64,000 nt of DNA from Drosophila persimilis (lineage: Eukaryota > Arthropoda > Insecta > Diptera > Drosophilidae). Positions 1 to 10,713 of this stretch are shown piece by piece (within the stretch, counting starts at the first letter, position 1; every line of letters begins with the position of its first letter). Where the stretch lies: assembly GCF_003286085.1 (NCBI RefSeq), contig NW_020825294.1, forward strand, positions 7,316,001 through 7,380,000, given 5' to 3'. The notes beneath the pieces were generated by a model that had not been told where the DNA came from, searched no databases, and saw only the letters and a program-made list of their open reading frames with translations. Made by a program: the position numbers and the translations under genes.

Positions 1-159
1 AGTTTTTGCCTATCGATGTTTAAGATTTTAAGATTCTCCAGAGCTCGAAAAAGATCAAACTATTCAAAATTGATATTTTTGATATGTACGTTTACATATA
101 ACGAAAAATATTTCGGCCTGTGTATTTTTCCAAAAAATATATATCTTGTAAGGCAACAC

Positions 160-232
160 GTATTAACCCTAACCAACCCCATATTAGCCCTTACCGATAT
201 TAACCCTAACCGATACCGATATTATACTGCGA
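160..232. other. Telomere-like CCCTAA patch
   Basis: TTAACCCTAACC occurs, then a degenerate stretch, then ATTAACCCTAACCGAT. The patch is conserved in all four copies (about 5940, 10996, 16200). Drosophila telomeres are not made of this repeat, so the resemblance may be accidental. It is recorded because it is repeated and sits next to the minisatellite. Confidence 0.4.
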
Positions 233-305
233 TAAGTTTTATGCGACATTATTCTGCGATATTATACTGCGATAAGTTTTATGCGATATTATTCTGCGAT
301 AAGTC
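226..305. repeat. AT-rich minisatellite inside array unit
   Basis: The motif gataagttttatgcgatatt/attctgc is repeated with variation (blocks of about 22-40 bp). Equivalent tracts lie at about 6006-6085, 11062-11141 and 16256-16340. The last differs in repeat number and order, so this is the fastest-changing part of the unit. Confidence 0.8.
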
Positions 306-1090
306 TGAGGATGATTTGGACGATCGACAAAAAGAGAGAAAAGACGTGAAATAAATAAGTTAATAAAAAATAAACGAAGAAGAGCGCCACAATCTGACTG
401 ATACGATATTTTTTACAGATCAGACAAAACTATTATGAAGTCACAACCAATCGATAGAAGATTACAACAAATCCGGATGTTAGTCCGCCTCTGAAATCCG
501 CCATTTAAATTTTTTGTTGTATGACGTCATGAGGTGACTCTGCAAAAAAGTATGCGCATTTCAGATGCAATTACCAGGAAAATAAGACCCCAGACGCTTG
601 AAATGGAAAAGCTATGACCATTCAATTTGTTTTTCTTTTCGATTGAGGAAAGTTTTCATAATATTTAATAAACAAGCATATTTTCCCCACCAAATGGACA
701 CTCTCAAACTCGAAAACATTCTAAGAGAATATAAATAAAAAAATAAATATATCGGTTTAAATACCCTCCAAATCGCTCTATTGACTTTTACACATTTTGT
801 GTGAATTAAAAACTCGTTTAAGTCTCACTCAAACTCGATTTCACACAAAAATAAAACGGAAAGTGCAATTAGGGAGAAAATTGCGGTAATTACAGGTGGA
901 AGCATAAGGAAACGAAAAGCAGTAAATGGAAACTTAATTAGCGCATTGTAAAGAAAATCCAGAAGGATACAAATGTGACTTCAGTTTACTCTCCAAATGA
1001 GTCAGGGAATTCCATTAAAATGGGGTTAATAAATACTGATTATCAACATTAAAAAACAGAAGGAAAAAAAAGCAGTCGATAGCAGCTTTT

Positions 1091-1255
1091 ATGAAGCAAC
1101 TGGTGTACAGAAGAAAAAACCAGAGAAACTCTGCAAGTGACGCGGAAGCGCCGAGGACAATGTTGGACATCGACGACGACAAAGACGGTTCGACGCTGGG
1201 CTGCTTCCAGGCGCTTTGGCGTGACGGAAATGACATTTCCATGGCGGTGATATGA
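1091..1255 (+). pseudogene. 54-codon plus-strand coding-like fragment (copy in unit 0)
   Basis: ATG at 1091 opens a 54-aa frame ending at TGA 1253-1255. The text is protein-like, with an acidic stretch (MLDIDDDKDG) followed by LGCFQALWRDGNDI. After the TGA the same frame carries more coding-like sequence (MQVLRAETK, then WPSKMDKQLTKAN) broken by another stop, so this looks like a decayed longer coding region. I do not recognise the family. The same frame is preserved in every unit, but near identity of the copies means this is no proof of selection. The opposite strand also has an open frame without ATG, judged a shadow. Confidence 0.4.
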
Positions 1256-2489
1256 GGCGACGACATGCAAGTGCTCCGAGCGGAAACGAAAATTTAAAGG
1301 AAAACCAAATGGCCGAGCAAAATGGACAAACAACTGACGAAAGCTAATCTTATTACAAGATGAGAAGTGAGCAAGGCGTGGACCTCTTAAAGCATGACCA
1401 GGAAACAGTAAGGCACTTTTCACTCATAAACTAGCACAGCTCTCGCTTCCTCAATTGTAACAAAGAGATAATAAAATACGATACAAAATACTTTGACCAC
1501 GGGCCAAAATCTACTCTAGCCTCTGTCGTTTATTAATTGTATGTGGCACCAAAGCAAAGCTAAACAATTTGCTTGGCTACAGCGATAAAGTTTAAACAAT
1601 CGACAGCCCCAAGTTCAGGAATCCACCAAGATCAAGCTCAAGATCAAGCAGCTGTTCGCGGGGATCTGTTTTTCAGATATATGCAGCGACGACAGAGGTA
1701 AAATTTGTATACAACGATACTCAGTCAGTATGGCTCATCTCAGCCAGAGACAGAGAGATAGAAAATGATCAGTGCGATAACGAAGGAGTAGGGATTCTTT
1801 ATTCTAGCTCTTTTAGCTCTGAGAACAAGGCGTCAAACAAGACGGACAGAAATGGCTCTATCGACTCGACTGTTAATGCTGATCAAGAATATATATTCTT
1901 TATGGAGTCGGAAACGTTTCCTTCTGGGCGTTGCACACATCTATTTAATAGACCCATTTACTCTTTTTGAGGACGAAAATACAGTCTTAGTTTGTGGCTT
2001 GTAACTGGCTTTTTTTTGTCACATTCTGGTCCCATTGGGATATGATAGCGAAGCCGTGTAATTGAGTGATGGAAATTTGTTGGAAGGGTCGCACTCTAGA
2101 AGATTTATTTGGCAAATGGGATTTTGCTCACTGGCCCGGAAAGACAACGGCTTGCATCGCAAATACCACAAATGTTTAAAGGATGAGTAAACAATGATAC
2201 TTCAGATACTTCAGCCTCTGGAGCAGGCAAAGCAACATACCTGGACCTGACCATAAACATCTAGAAGAGGGGCCGTTACCAGAAGAGCACCATTTCTAAA
2301 AAAAATCGGATTTCAAACCATTTCAATTTAATTACTTATTCCATAAAAAATATTCAAGTGATAAACTTTATTGTTTGCACATTTTATTGACCATTCGACA
2401 TGAATCTTTTATTGTTTTGGTACGACAAATGTTTTGTGTCGGGACCCCTAATTTAATTAAAAATCCATTATCCATCCAAGCTACTTTAT

Positions 2490-3105
2490 CAATATATATA
2501 TATAGTTAAATATCCGCAACTCGATTTTAAGTTTTTTAACAAAGACTTTTATTTTACAACTTAAATATCTTTATGTCACAAGATTTAAATGAATTCCCCG
2601 ACTTGACTTTCGGTCTGCTTGTCTCAAACGGAACTGATCTCTCTGCTGCTGGCTAGTTTCCATGAGCCCTTCTCTTGGAACTCCCGACTCTGGCTTCGGG
2701 CGTTGCTTTCCTCGGCTGCATCTTCGTGTCGGTGGCGTACGTGCCTGGATCGATATTTGGGGATGCGTCGGCTTTGATGAAAGGCATCCACTGCTGGCGA
2801 TCGGTGTTGCATTACATGACGGAGCTAGGAATGTGATACTCCTTGGTTTTATGTCTAGCTTTGATTGGTCCTCATGAGTGGCGTGATTCTAAAGAATCGA
2901 TTTCTCGAGAGTGGCGTGATTCTAATGTTGCTGAAACAATGTGGTCCATTGTTTATATTATGGGGGGCCCTAGCTTGGAGTATATGAAGAAACAGTTATT
3001 GATTCTTGAGTGGGGTCCTGTTACTTGTGTGGATGGGGTGGATGAATTGTACATAAACATAATGTGTATGGGATGTGGGGAATTATGGATATGTCACTAT
3101 ATGTA
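2490..3105 (-). mobile_element. Copy-specific insertion, possible solo-LTR-like fragment
   Basis: About 600 bp present only in unit 0. In the other units ctttataaatatttttgtatgttcc is continuous, whereas here ctttatcaatatatata and tatgtatgtgcc are separated. Read on the minus strand, the left part contains AATAAAAGTC followed by AT-rich sequence, as in the polyadenylation region of an LTR. The interior repeats gagtggcgtgattcta twice (about 2875-2890 and 2910-2925). No long ORF, clear terminal repeats or certain target-site duplication is visible. It could instead be ancestral sequence lost from the other copies. Confidence 0.4.
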
Positions 3106-3519
3106 TGTGCCAAAAGGAGGGAAACCGCAAGACTAATCAAAATGGAATTTTTTGGCATCCATTATGCTGCAGAGTAAACGTTTGCGGATGGGCGAAGTAT
3201 TTCACTACTGCGATGCAGGATTTCCATATTTACCCAGGACGGGGTATACTTCTCGTTCTCCCACACTGTGTGGGACTCTAGGCAGAACGTTCAAAAATAA
3301 ACAGGGAAATATATATAGAGAATCAGAATTAGAAGCCACATAGAATCATGCCTTGTTCCAGGACATTCCTCCAACCCGACAGCTGCATTGACAGCTCGTT
3401 GAAAGCTCATCTGACAACTGTTTTATTTCGTTAGAAACTAAGAGGATTGACCGACATGGGGTGCTGTTGAGCAGACTAAAATCTGTTGCATATTCGAACC
3501 TAAATTATGTATTCAGATT

Positions 3520-3720
3520 TTAGTAACTCCCAGGAAGCAATTTCATGTCTTGTCTGCGCATAATGCCTTGTTGGTCTTCGAACTGGGGTGTGTACTTCCA
3601 TCCGTCCACTGCAATCTGCAGAACCAACCTAACATGGGATCCAGAGTCTGTACAGCGCAGACCTTCTCTGACTGCTGCAGTTCCCCACGGATGGCAACGG
3701 ATGGTGGATTTCCTGGCCAG
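3520..3720 (-). pseudogene. Minus-strand coding fragment ending in LLPGSY-stop
   Basis: Read on the minus strand, an open frame of about 65 codons without ATG ends at TAA (3522-3520). It contains the convincing string VLQIAVDGWKYTPQF followed by EDQQGIMRRQDMKLLPGSY. The codon texture is coding-like and unlike the surrounding AT-rich DNA. Copies lie at about 8726-8926 and 13782-13982, where the last residue is Cys and Ile is replaced by Val. In unit 3 only the final codons remain before the array edge. It is probably the last exon of a gene captured in the array. The parent was not identified. Confidence 0.45.
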
Positions 3721-4229
3721 TCATCAGCCTCAGTGCGGATCTACAGTACCCAGCAGGCACAACAGTGTACGTACGCGCGATCACTACCACGGCCAGAACT
3801 GTGTACTGCAGTCTAGGGGCCAACCGAGTCCGAAAAGATCTTCACATGGATACTGAAATGGTTTAAAGATGCTTCTGGACTGACTCCACCGTTGACCGCG
3901 ATCCTGAGTAAACGCAACGGCATCGACATACCATACCAATGCCCACTACTTTACTTAACCTGGTCCATTCGCTGTCAGCCGGCCAAAAACTCCATTCCTG
4001 GTTACTTGGGCCGACGTTGGGGGAGAGATATGGCAGGGGATGTGCCTAAGACCTGTCCCCCTCTGGAGGATAAACATTGTCACAAAACAATTGATTTTTT
4101 CGGGCGAGCTCTTTTTGTACCAGGCAGACCTTTATTCAGCACTAAAACATTTTAGACCCATAAATGGCAGAGGCATGACATTTCCAAATACAAGAAACAA
4201 AAAAATAATCAGTGGGTGGGATTAAATGA

Positions 4230-4315
4230 GGATCTAGATCCAAAAGCGAACATGGATCTAGATCCATATATTTGGTTTTGGATCTAGATCTTAATTCGGT
4301 TTGGAATCTAGATCC
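4230..4315. repeat. Cluster of GGATCTAGATCC palindromes
   Basis: Four near-identical 12-bp palindromes lie at 4230-4241, 4254-4265, 4280-4291 (last base changed) and 4304-4315 (first bases changed), spaced about 24-26 bp apart. Related half sites (tatggatctagctgat) recur near 4500. Equivalent clusters lie at about 9436-9521 and 14492-14577, where the fourth palindrome is disrupted (aatctagaccc). A decayed short tandem repeat or a protein-binding array would both fit. Confidence 0.75.
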
Positions 4316-4863
4316 ACTTCCGTCACGTACTGATTCTGAAAAAGTACTGTCGCCGCGAATCCAGCCTCGATCCCAGCCAGGAAAAAGCACTAGATGATTT
4401 GTGGCTTTGTTCCTCTTTCCTTTATCTTGACTTTGAGCTCCTCTCGCATCTCGTCGCGTAGCTTGGGAATCAGCTCCATATGGATAGATCCAGAACCGAA
4501 TATGGATCTAGCTGATACCCGAGTTGCGCCACGAAATACGAGACCAGCTCAAAGGAGAGAAAAGAATGAGGCTTAAAGCCGCAGATCATCTTTTGCTTTT
4601 CCGTGACTGCGATCGTGACTGGACTCGCAGCAAAAGTACTCATGCAGAATGAATACGTGACGGAAGGGCGCAAAGATCCACTAAATGGCTGAGAAACATA
4701 TTTTGGAATAAAAAATAAATTATCAAGAATGAAGAATAAAGGCGTTCTGAACGCCCGACGACTGATTGCCCGAATCGGATCATGGATGGATCCTCGGCAA
4801 GCAGTTACGACAGCGCCGCGGCGCTTGGCGGAGACCCAAGGCTCTGAAAAAATAATCATGAGC

Positions 4864-5330
4864 TTAGACTTGAACGGGGACCTTGTCGAGCGCTGACTTA
4901 CGAGTGAAGCATTTGAATGTTGGTGTTATTCTGCTCCATCTTGGTGAGGCAGGTTGATGTTGCGCAACATTCTCGTTCTTGTTCTTCAGGGTCTTTCTGT
5001 CCAGATTCTGCAACTGAAGCTCAACTCGCTTCATCTCCTTCACCAGAGCCTGCTCCGGACTGTCCGGCAATATTTCCGCCTTCAGCTGGGTGTCCATCTC
5101 CTTCTAAAGCGACCCTACAGCTCGATTTGGTGGCTCCTGTGCCGCCCGCACGACTGGCGATCGGCATCAACAAGATTGGGCATCTGCTTTGGCTGCTGGC
5201 CAGCGGTGGTGGCGTCGCCGAGCGACACCGCATTAGGGGTGCTAAAGGCCCCACAGCAGGCGCTTCATCCTTGTTATCAAAGTCAACCGCAAACGACTTT
5301 AGCTCTTCCTCCTTCACGGGCGGCATCTGT
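4864..5330 (-). pseudogene. Broken minus-strand coding region, coiled-coil-like (unit 1)
   Basis: Two overlapping frames on the minus strand both look coding. One (5326 down to 5021) begins MPPVKEEELKSFAVDF, is followed by NKDEAPAVGPLAP and then loses coding character. The other (5097 down to 4864) has a Lys/Glu/Leu-rich helix (KEMKRVELQLQNLDRKTLK) with an in-frame TAG just upstream of its ATG. The simplest reading is one ancestral coding exon broken by frameshifts and a stop. The helical part is loosely reminiscent of nuclear co-activator coils, but I do not assign a family. Other copies lie at 10070-10306 (the part upstream is deleted) and 15122-15584. Confidence 0.45.
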
Positions 5331-5420
5331 CTGGCCGTCTGAACCGGTACCAGCTTTAGAGGGAAAATTGCTGCAGCCGACGGAGCCTGATCGGAAAACG
5401 ATTTTCAATTACAAATAAAC

Positions 5421-5672
5421 TCAAAAATCAATTAATTGCTCCAGAACTTGCCGTAGAATGTTGCGGCGCTTATTGTATAGTATTTTCCGTTTAGTTGCTT
5501 GAATTTTGTGGACGGCTCCGTCGCGAGTGACTTGCAATTTTGGAAGCAGCTCCCCTCTGCCCGACGGCTCTATCGATGCCTTTGCGGCCACGGACTCGAG
5601 ACTCAATTTGATCGCCTTGGGGGGCCCCCATTGGGAGTCCCCCTTTGGGGAGTCCACACAACAGAGTTCTCG
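5421..5672 (-). pseudogene. Minus-strand coding fragment ...KIQATKRKILYNKRR... (unit 1)
   Basis: An open frame of about 78 codons without an ATG start (first usable codon GTG at 5657), ending in EQLIDF-stop. It contains AIKLSLESVAAKASIEPSG, then KLQVTRDGAVHKIQATKRK and a basic ILYNKRRNILRQVLEQL tail, with strongly coding-like composition. It lies immediately 5' of the broken coil-coding fragment on the same strand, so both may come from one gene. The ~35-nt gap after the stop ends in a good acceptor (ttttccgatcag), but it is too short for a normal fly intron, implying deletion. Copies lie at 10477-10713 and 15679-15915. Protein family not recognised. Confidence 0.45.
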
Positions 5673-5765
5673 GGCGTGTCTTTATGCGAAATGGAGCAAA
5701 CGATACGAACTCTAAATTTTTCAAGGGCCGAGACAGATAGCCGAGGACTGGTTGCAGCTTTTCAC

Positions 5766-5798
5766 AATCGATATTGACACAGTTTTTGCCTATCGATG
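5766..5798 (-). promoter_or_regulatory. Paired DRE-like TATCGAT elements upstream of minus-strand fragment
   Basis: AATCGATA (5766-5773) and TATCGATG (5791-5798) each match the DREF element TATCGATA at seven of eight bases and are 17 bp apart. They sit just upstream (minus-strand sense) of the minus-strand coding fragment ending at 5421. The pair recurs at about 10822-10854 and 16024-16056. DREF sites are typical of Drosophila housekeeping promoters. That this is a captured promoter is inference. Confidence 0.35.
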
Positions 5799-6871
5799 TT
5801 TAAGATTTTAAGATTCTCCAGAGCTCGAAAAAGATCAAACTATTCAAAATTGATATTTTTGATATGTACGTTTACATATAACGAAAAATATTTCGGCCTG
5901 TGTATTTTTCCAAAAAATATATATCTTGTAAGGCAACACGTATTAACCCTAACCAACCCCATATTAGCCCTTACCGATATTAACCCTAACCGATACCGAT
6001 ATTATACTGCGATAAGTTTTATGCGACATTATTCTGCGATATTATACTGCGATAAGTTTTATGCGATATTATTCTGCGATAAGTCTGAGGATGATTTGGA
6101 CGATCGACAAAAAGAGAGAAAAGACGTGAAATAAATAAGTTAATAAAAAATAAACGAAGAAGAGCGCCACAATCTGACTGATACGATATTTTTTACAGAT
6201 CAGACAAAACTATTATGAAGTCACAACCAATCGATAGAAGATTACAACAAATCCGGATGTTAGTCCGCCTCTGAAATCCGCCATTTAAATTTTTTGTTGT
6301 ATGATGTCATGAGGTGACTCTGCAAAAACGTATGCGCATTTCAGATGCAATTACCAGGAAAATAAGACCCCAGACGCTTGAAATGGAAAAGCTATGACCA
6401 TTCAATTTGTTTTTCTTTTCGATTGAGGAAAGTTTTCATAATATTTAATAAACAAGCATATTTTCCCCACCAAATGGACACTCTCAAACTCGAAAACATT
6501 CTAAGAGAATATAAATAAAAAAATAAATATATCGGTTTAAATACCCTCCAAATCGCTCTATTGACTTTTACACATTTTGTGTGAATTAAAAACTCGTTTA
6601 AGTCTCACTCAAACTCGATTTCACACAAAAATAAAACGGAAAGTGCAATTAGGGAGAAAATTGCGGTAATTACAGGTGGAAGCATAAGGAAACGAAAAGC
6701 AGTAAATGGAAACTTAATTAGCGCATTGTAAAGAAAATCCAGAAGGATACAAATGTGACTTCAGTTTACTCTCCAAATGAGTCAGGGAATTCCATTAAAA
6801 TGGGGTTAATAAATATTGATTATCAACATTAAAAAATCAGAAGGAAAAAAAAGCAGTCGATAGCAGCTTTT

Positions 6872-7036
6872 ATGAAGCAACTGGTGTACAGAAGAAAAAA
6901 CCAGAGAAACTCTGCAAGTGACGCGGAAGCGCCGAGGACAATGTTGGACATCGACGACGACAAAGACGGTTCGACGCTGGGCTGCTTCCAGGCGCTTTGG
7001 CGTGACGGAAATGACATTTCCATGGCGGTGATATGA
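6872..7036 (+). pseudogene. 54-codon plus-strand coding-like fragment (copy in unit 1)
   Basis: This is the array copy of the 54-aa fragment at 1091. The ATG, the acidic MLDIDDDKDG segment and the terminating TGA are unchanged. A one-base difference (aaaaaatcagaagg against aaaaaacagaagg) lies upstream of the ATG. Confidence 0.4.
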
Positions 7037-10000
7037 GGCGACGACATTCAAGTGCTCCGAGCGGAAACGAAAATTTAAAGGAAAACCAAATGGCCGAGCA
7101 AAATGGACAAACAACTGACGAAAGCTAATCTTATTACAAGATGAGAAGTGAGCAAGGCGTGGACCTCTTAAAGCATGACCAGGAAACAGTAAGGTACTTT
7201 TCACTCATAAACTAGCACAGCTCTCGCTTCCTCAATTGTAACAAAGAGATAATAAAATACGATACAAAATACTTTGACCACGGGCCAAAATCTACTCTAG
7301 CCTCTGGCGTTTATTAATTGTATGTGGCACCAAAGCAAAGCTAAACAATTTGCTTGGCTACAGCGATAAAGTTTAAACAATCGACAGCCCCAAGTTCAGG
7401 AATCCACCAAGATCAAGCTCAAGATCAAGCAGCTGTTCGCGGGGATCTGTTTTTCAGATATATGCAGCGACGACAGAGGTAAAATTTGTATACAACGATA
7501 CTCAGTCAGTATGGCTCATCTCAGCCAGAGACAGAGAGATAGAAAATGATCAGTGCGATAACGAAGGAGTAGGGATTCTTTATTCTAGCTCTTTTAGCTC
7601 TGAGAACAAGGCGTCAAACAAGACGGACAGAAATGGCTCTATCGACTCGACTGTTAATGCTGATCAAGAATATATATTCTTTATGGAGTCGGAAACGTTT
7701 CCTTCTGGGCGTTGCACACATCTATTTAATAGACCCATTTACTCTTTTTGAGGACGAAAATACAGTCTTAGTTTGTGGCTTGTAACTGGCTTTTTTTTGT
7801 CACATTCTGGTCCCATTGGGATATGATAGCGAAGCCGTGTAATTGAGTGATGGAAATTTGTTGGAAGGGTCGCACTCTAGAAGATTTATTTGGCAAATGG
7901 GATTTTGCTCACTGGCCCGGAAAGACAACGGCTTGCATCGCAAATACCACAAATGTTTAAAGGATGAGTAAACAATGATACTTCAGATACTTCAGCCTCT
8001 GGAGCAGGCAAAGCAACATACCTGGACCTGACCATAAACATCTAGAAGAGGGGCCGTTACCAGAAGAGCACCATTTCTAAAAAAAATCGGATTTCAAACC
8101 ATTTCAATTTAATTACTTATTCCATAAAAAATATTCAAGTGATAAACTTTATTGTTTGCACATTTTATTGACCATTCGACATGAATCTTTTATTGTTTTG
8201 GTACGACAAATGTTTTGTGTCGGGACCCCTAATTCAATTCAAAATCCATTATGCAAATACCATTATGTCGCATTTGATTCCCATCCAAGCTTCTTTATAA
8301 ATATTTTTGTATGTTCCAAAAAGAGGGAAATCGCAAGACTAACCAAAATAGAATTTTTAGGCATCTATTATGCTCCAGAGTAAACGTTTGCGGATGGGCG
8401 AAATATTTCACTACTGCGATGCAGGATTTCCATATTTACCCAGGACGGGGTATACTTCTCGTTCTCCCACACTGTGTGGGACTCTAGGCAGAACGTTCAA
8501 AAATAAACAGGGAAATATATATAGAGATTCAGAATTAGAAGCCACATAGAATCATGCCTTGTTCCAGGACATTCCTCCAACCCGACAGCTGCATTGACAG
8601 CTCGTTGAAAGCTCATCTGACAACTGTTTTATTTCGTTAGAAACTAAGGGGATTGACCGACATGGGGTGCTGTTGAGCAGACTAAAATCTGTTGCATATT
8701 CGAACCTAAATTATATATTAAGTTTTTAGCAACTCCCAGGAAGCAATTTCATGTCTTGTCTGCGCACAATGCCTTGTTGATCTTCGAACTGGGGTGTGTA
8801 CTTCCATCCGTCCACTGCAATCTGCAGAACCAACTTAACATGGGATCCAGAGTCTGTACAGCGCAGACCTGCTCTGTCTGGTGCAGTTTCCCACGGATGG
8901 CAACGGATGGTGGATTTCCTGGCCAGTCATCAGCCTCAGTGCGGATCTACAGTACCCAGCAGGCACAACAGTGTACGTACGCGCGATCACTACCACGGCC
9001 AGAACTGTGTACTGCAGTCTAGGGGCCAACCGAGTCCGAAAAGATCTTCACATGGATACTGAAATGGTTTAAAGATGCTTCTGGACTGACTCCACCGTTG
9101 ACCGCGATCCTGAGTAAACGCAACGGCATCGACATACCATACCAATGCCCACTACTTTACTTAACCTAGTCCATTCGCTGTCAGCCGGCCAAAAACTCCA
9201 TTCCTGGTTACTTGGGCCCACGTTGGGGGAGAGATATGGCAGGGGATGTGCCTAAGACCTGTCCCCCTCTGGAGGATAAACATTGTCACAAAACAATTGA
9301 TTTTTTCGGGCGAGCTCTTTTTGTACCAGGCAGACCTTTATTCAGCACTAAAACATTTTAGACCCATAAATGGCAGAGGCATGACATTTCCAAATACAAG
9401 AAACAAAAAAATAATCAGTGGGTGGGATTAAATGAGGATCTAGATCCAAAAGCGAACATGGATCTAGATCCATATATTTGGTTTTGGATCTAGATCTTAA
9501 TTCGGTTTGGAATCTAGACCCACTTCAGTCACGTACTGATTCTGAAAAAGTACTGTCGCCGCGAATCCAGCCTCGATCCCAGCCAGGAAAAAGCACTAGA
9601 TGATTTGTGGCTTTGTTCCTCTTTCCTTTATCTTGACTTTGAGCTCCTCTCGCATCTCGTCGCGTAGCTTGGGAATCAGCTCCATATGGATTGATCCAGA
9701 ACCGAATATGGATCTAGCTGATACCCGAGTTGCGCCACGAAATACGAGACCAGCTCAAAGGAGAGAAAGGAATGAGGCTTAAAGCCGCAGATCATCTTTT
9801 GCTTTTCCGTGACTGCGATCGTGACTGGACTCGCAGCAAAAGTACTCATGCAGAATGAATACGTGACGGAAGGGCGCAAGGATCCACTAAATGGCTGAAA
9901 AACATATTTTGGAATAAAAAATAAATGATCAAGAATGAAGAATAAAGGCGTTCTGAACGCCCGACGACTGATTGCCCGAATCGGATCATGGATGGATCCT

Positions 10001-10069
10001 CGGCAAGCAGTTACGACAGCGCCGGGGCGCTTGGCGGAGACCCAAGGCTCTGAAAAAATAATCATGAGC

Positions 10070-10306
10070 TTAGACTTGAACGGGGACCTTGTCGAGCGCT
10101 GACTTACGAGTGAAGCATTTGAATGTTGGTGTTATTCTGCTCCATCTTGGTGAGGCAGGTTGATGTTGCGCAACATTCTCGTTCTTGTTCTTCAGGGTCT
10201 TTCTGTCCAGATTCTGCAACTGAAGCTCAACTCGCTTCATCTCCTTGACCAGAGCCTTCTGCTCCGGACTGTCCGGCAATATTTCCGCCTTCAGCTGGGT
10301 GTCCAT
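10070..10306 (-). pseudogene. Coil-coding fragment (unit 2, upstream part deleted)
   Basis: This is the array copy of the minus-strand helical fragment. Here there is one extra codon (Lys after PEQ), and the upstream MPPVKEEE portion has been removed by the unit-specific 146-bp deletion. The stop codon directly upstream of the ATG is retained. Confidence 0.45.
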
Positions 10307-10476
10307 CTCCTTCTAGAGCGACCCTACAGCTCGATTTGGTGGCTCCTGTGCCGCCCGCACGACTGGCGATCGGCATCATCAAGATTGGGCATCTGCTTTG
10401 GCTGCTGGCCAGCGGTGGTGGCGTCGCCGCAGCCGACTGAGCCTGATCGGAAAACGATTTTCAATTACAAATAAAC

Positions 10477-10713
10477 TCAAATATCAATTAATTGTTCCAG
10501 CACTTGCCGTAGAATGTTGCGGCGCTTATTGTATAGTATTTTCCGTTTAGTGGCTTGAATTTTGTGGACGGTTCCGTCGCGAGTGACTTGCAATTTTGGA
10601 AGCAGCTCCCCGCTGCCCGACGGCTCTATCGATGCCTTTGCGGCTACGGACTCGAGACTCAATTTGATCGCCTTGAGGGGCCCCCATTGGGAGTCCCCCT
10701 TTGGGGAGTCCAC
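10477..10713 (-). pseudogene. KIQATKRK coding fragment (unit 2)
   Basis: This is the array copy of the fragment at 5421-5672. It has a handful of substitutions (GSGELL for GRGELL; terminal IDI for IDF) and the same absence of an ATG. Confidence 0.45.

Larger units (their letters stand above)
1..3549. repeat. Tandem array unit 0 (left-truncated by window)
   Basis: This is the right-hand part of an array unit. Its sequence recurs almost base for base from 5781, 10837 and 16039. The unit boundary is arbitrary; I set it at the point where homology stops at the array's right edge (19004, equivalent to 3549 here). This copy alone carries a ~600-bp extra segment at about 2490-3105, which accounts for the 5780-bp spacing to the next copy, against 5056 and 5202 bp for the later copies. 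Whether the array continues to the left cannot be seen. Confidence 0.95.
3550..8755. repeat. Tandem array unit 1 (about 5.2 kb)
   Basis: This is a full unit, head to tail with its neighbours. It contains the palindrome cluster (4230-4315), minus-strand coding-like fragments (about 4864-5720), the DRE-like pair (5766-5798), the minisatellite (about 6006-6085) and the plus-strand 54-aa ORF (6872-7036). It keeps the 146-bp block at about 5216-5362 that unit 2 lacks. Differences from the other units in aligned stretches are scattered single bases. Confidence 0.95.

Noticed and set aside
16..354. 112-codon plus-strand ORF repeated in the array (MFKILRFSRARKRSN...)
   Set aside because: Its second half translates the minisatellite and the CCCTAA patch, the frame changes length in unit 3, and composition is that of AT-rich DNA. 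Conservation only reflects recent duplication.
1049..1423. 124-132 codon minus-strand ORF in every unit (PGHALRGPRLAHFSS...)
   Set aside because: No ATG start, and it is antisense to the more protein-like plus-strand fragment at 1091-1255; treated as its shadow.
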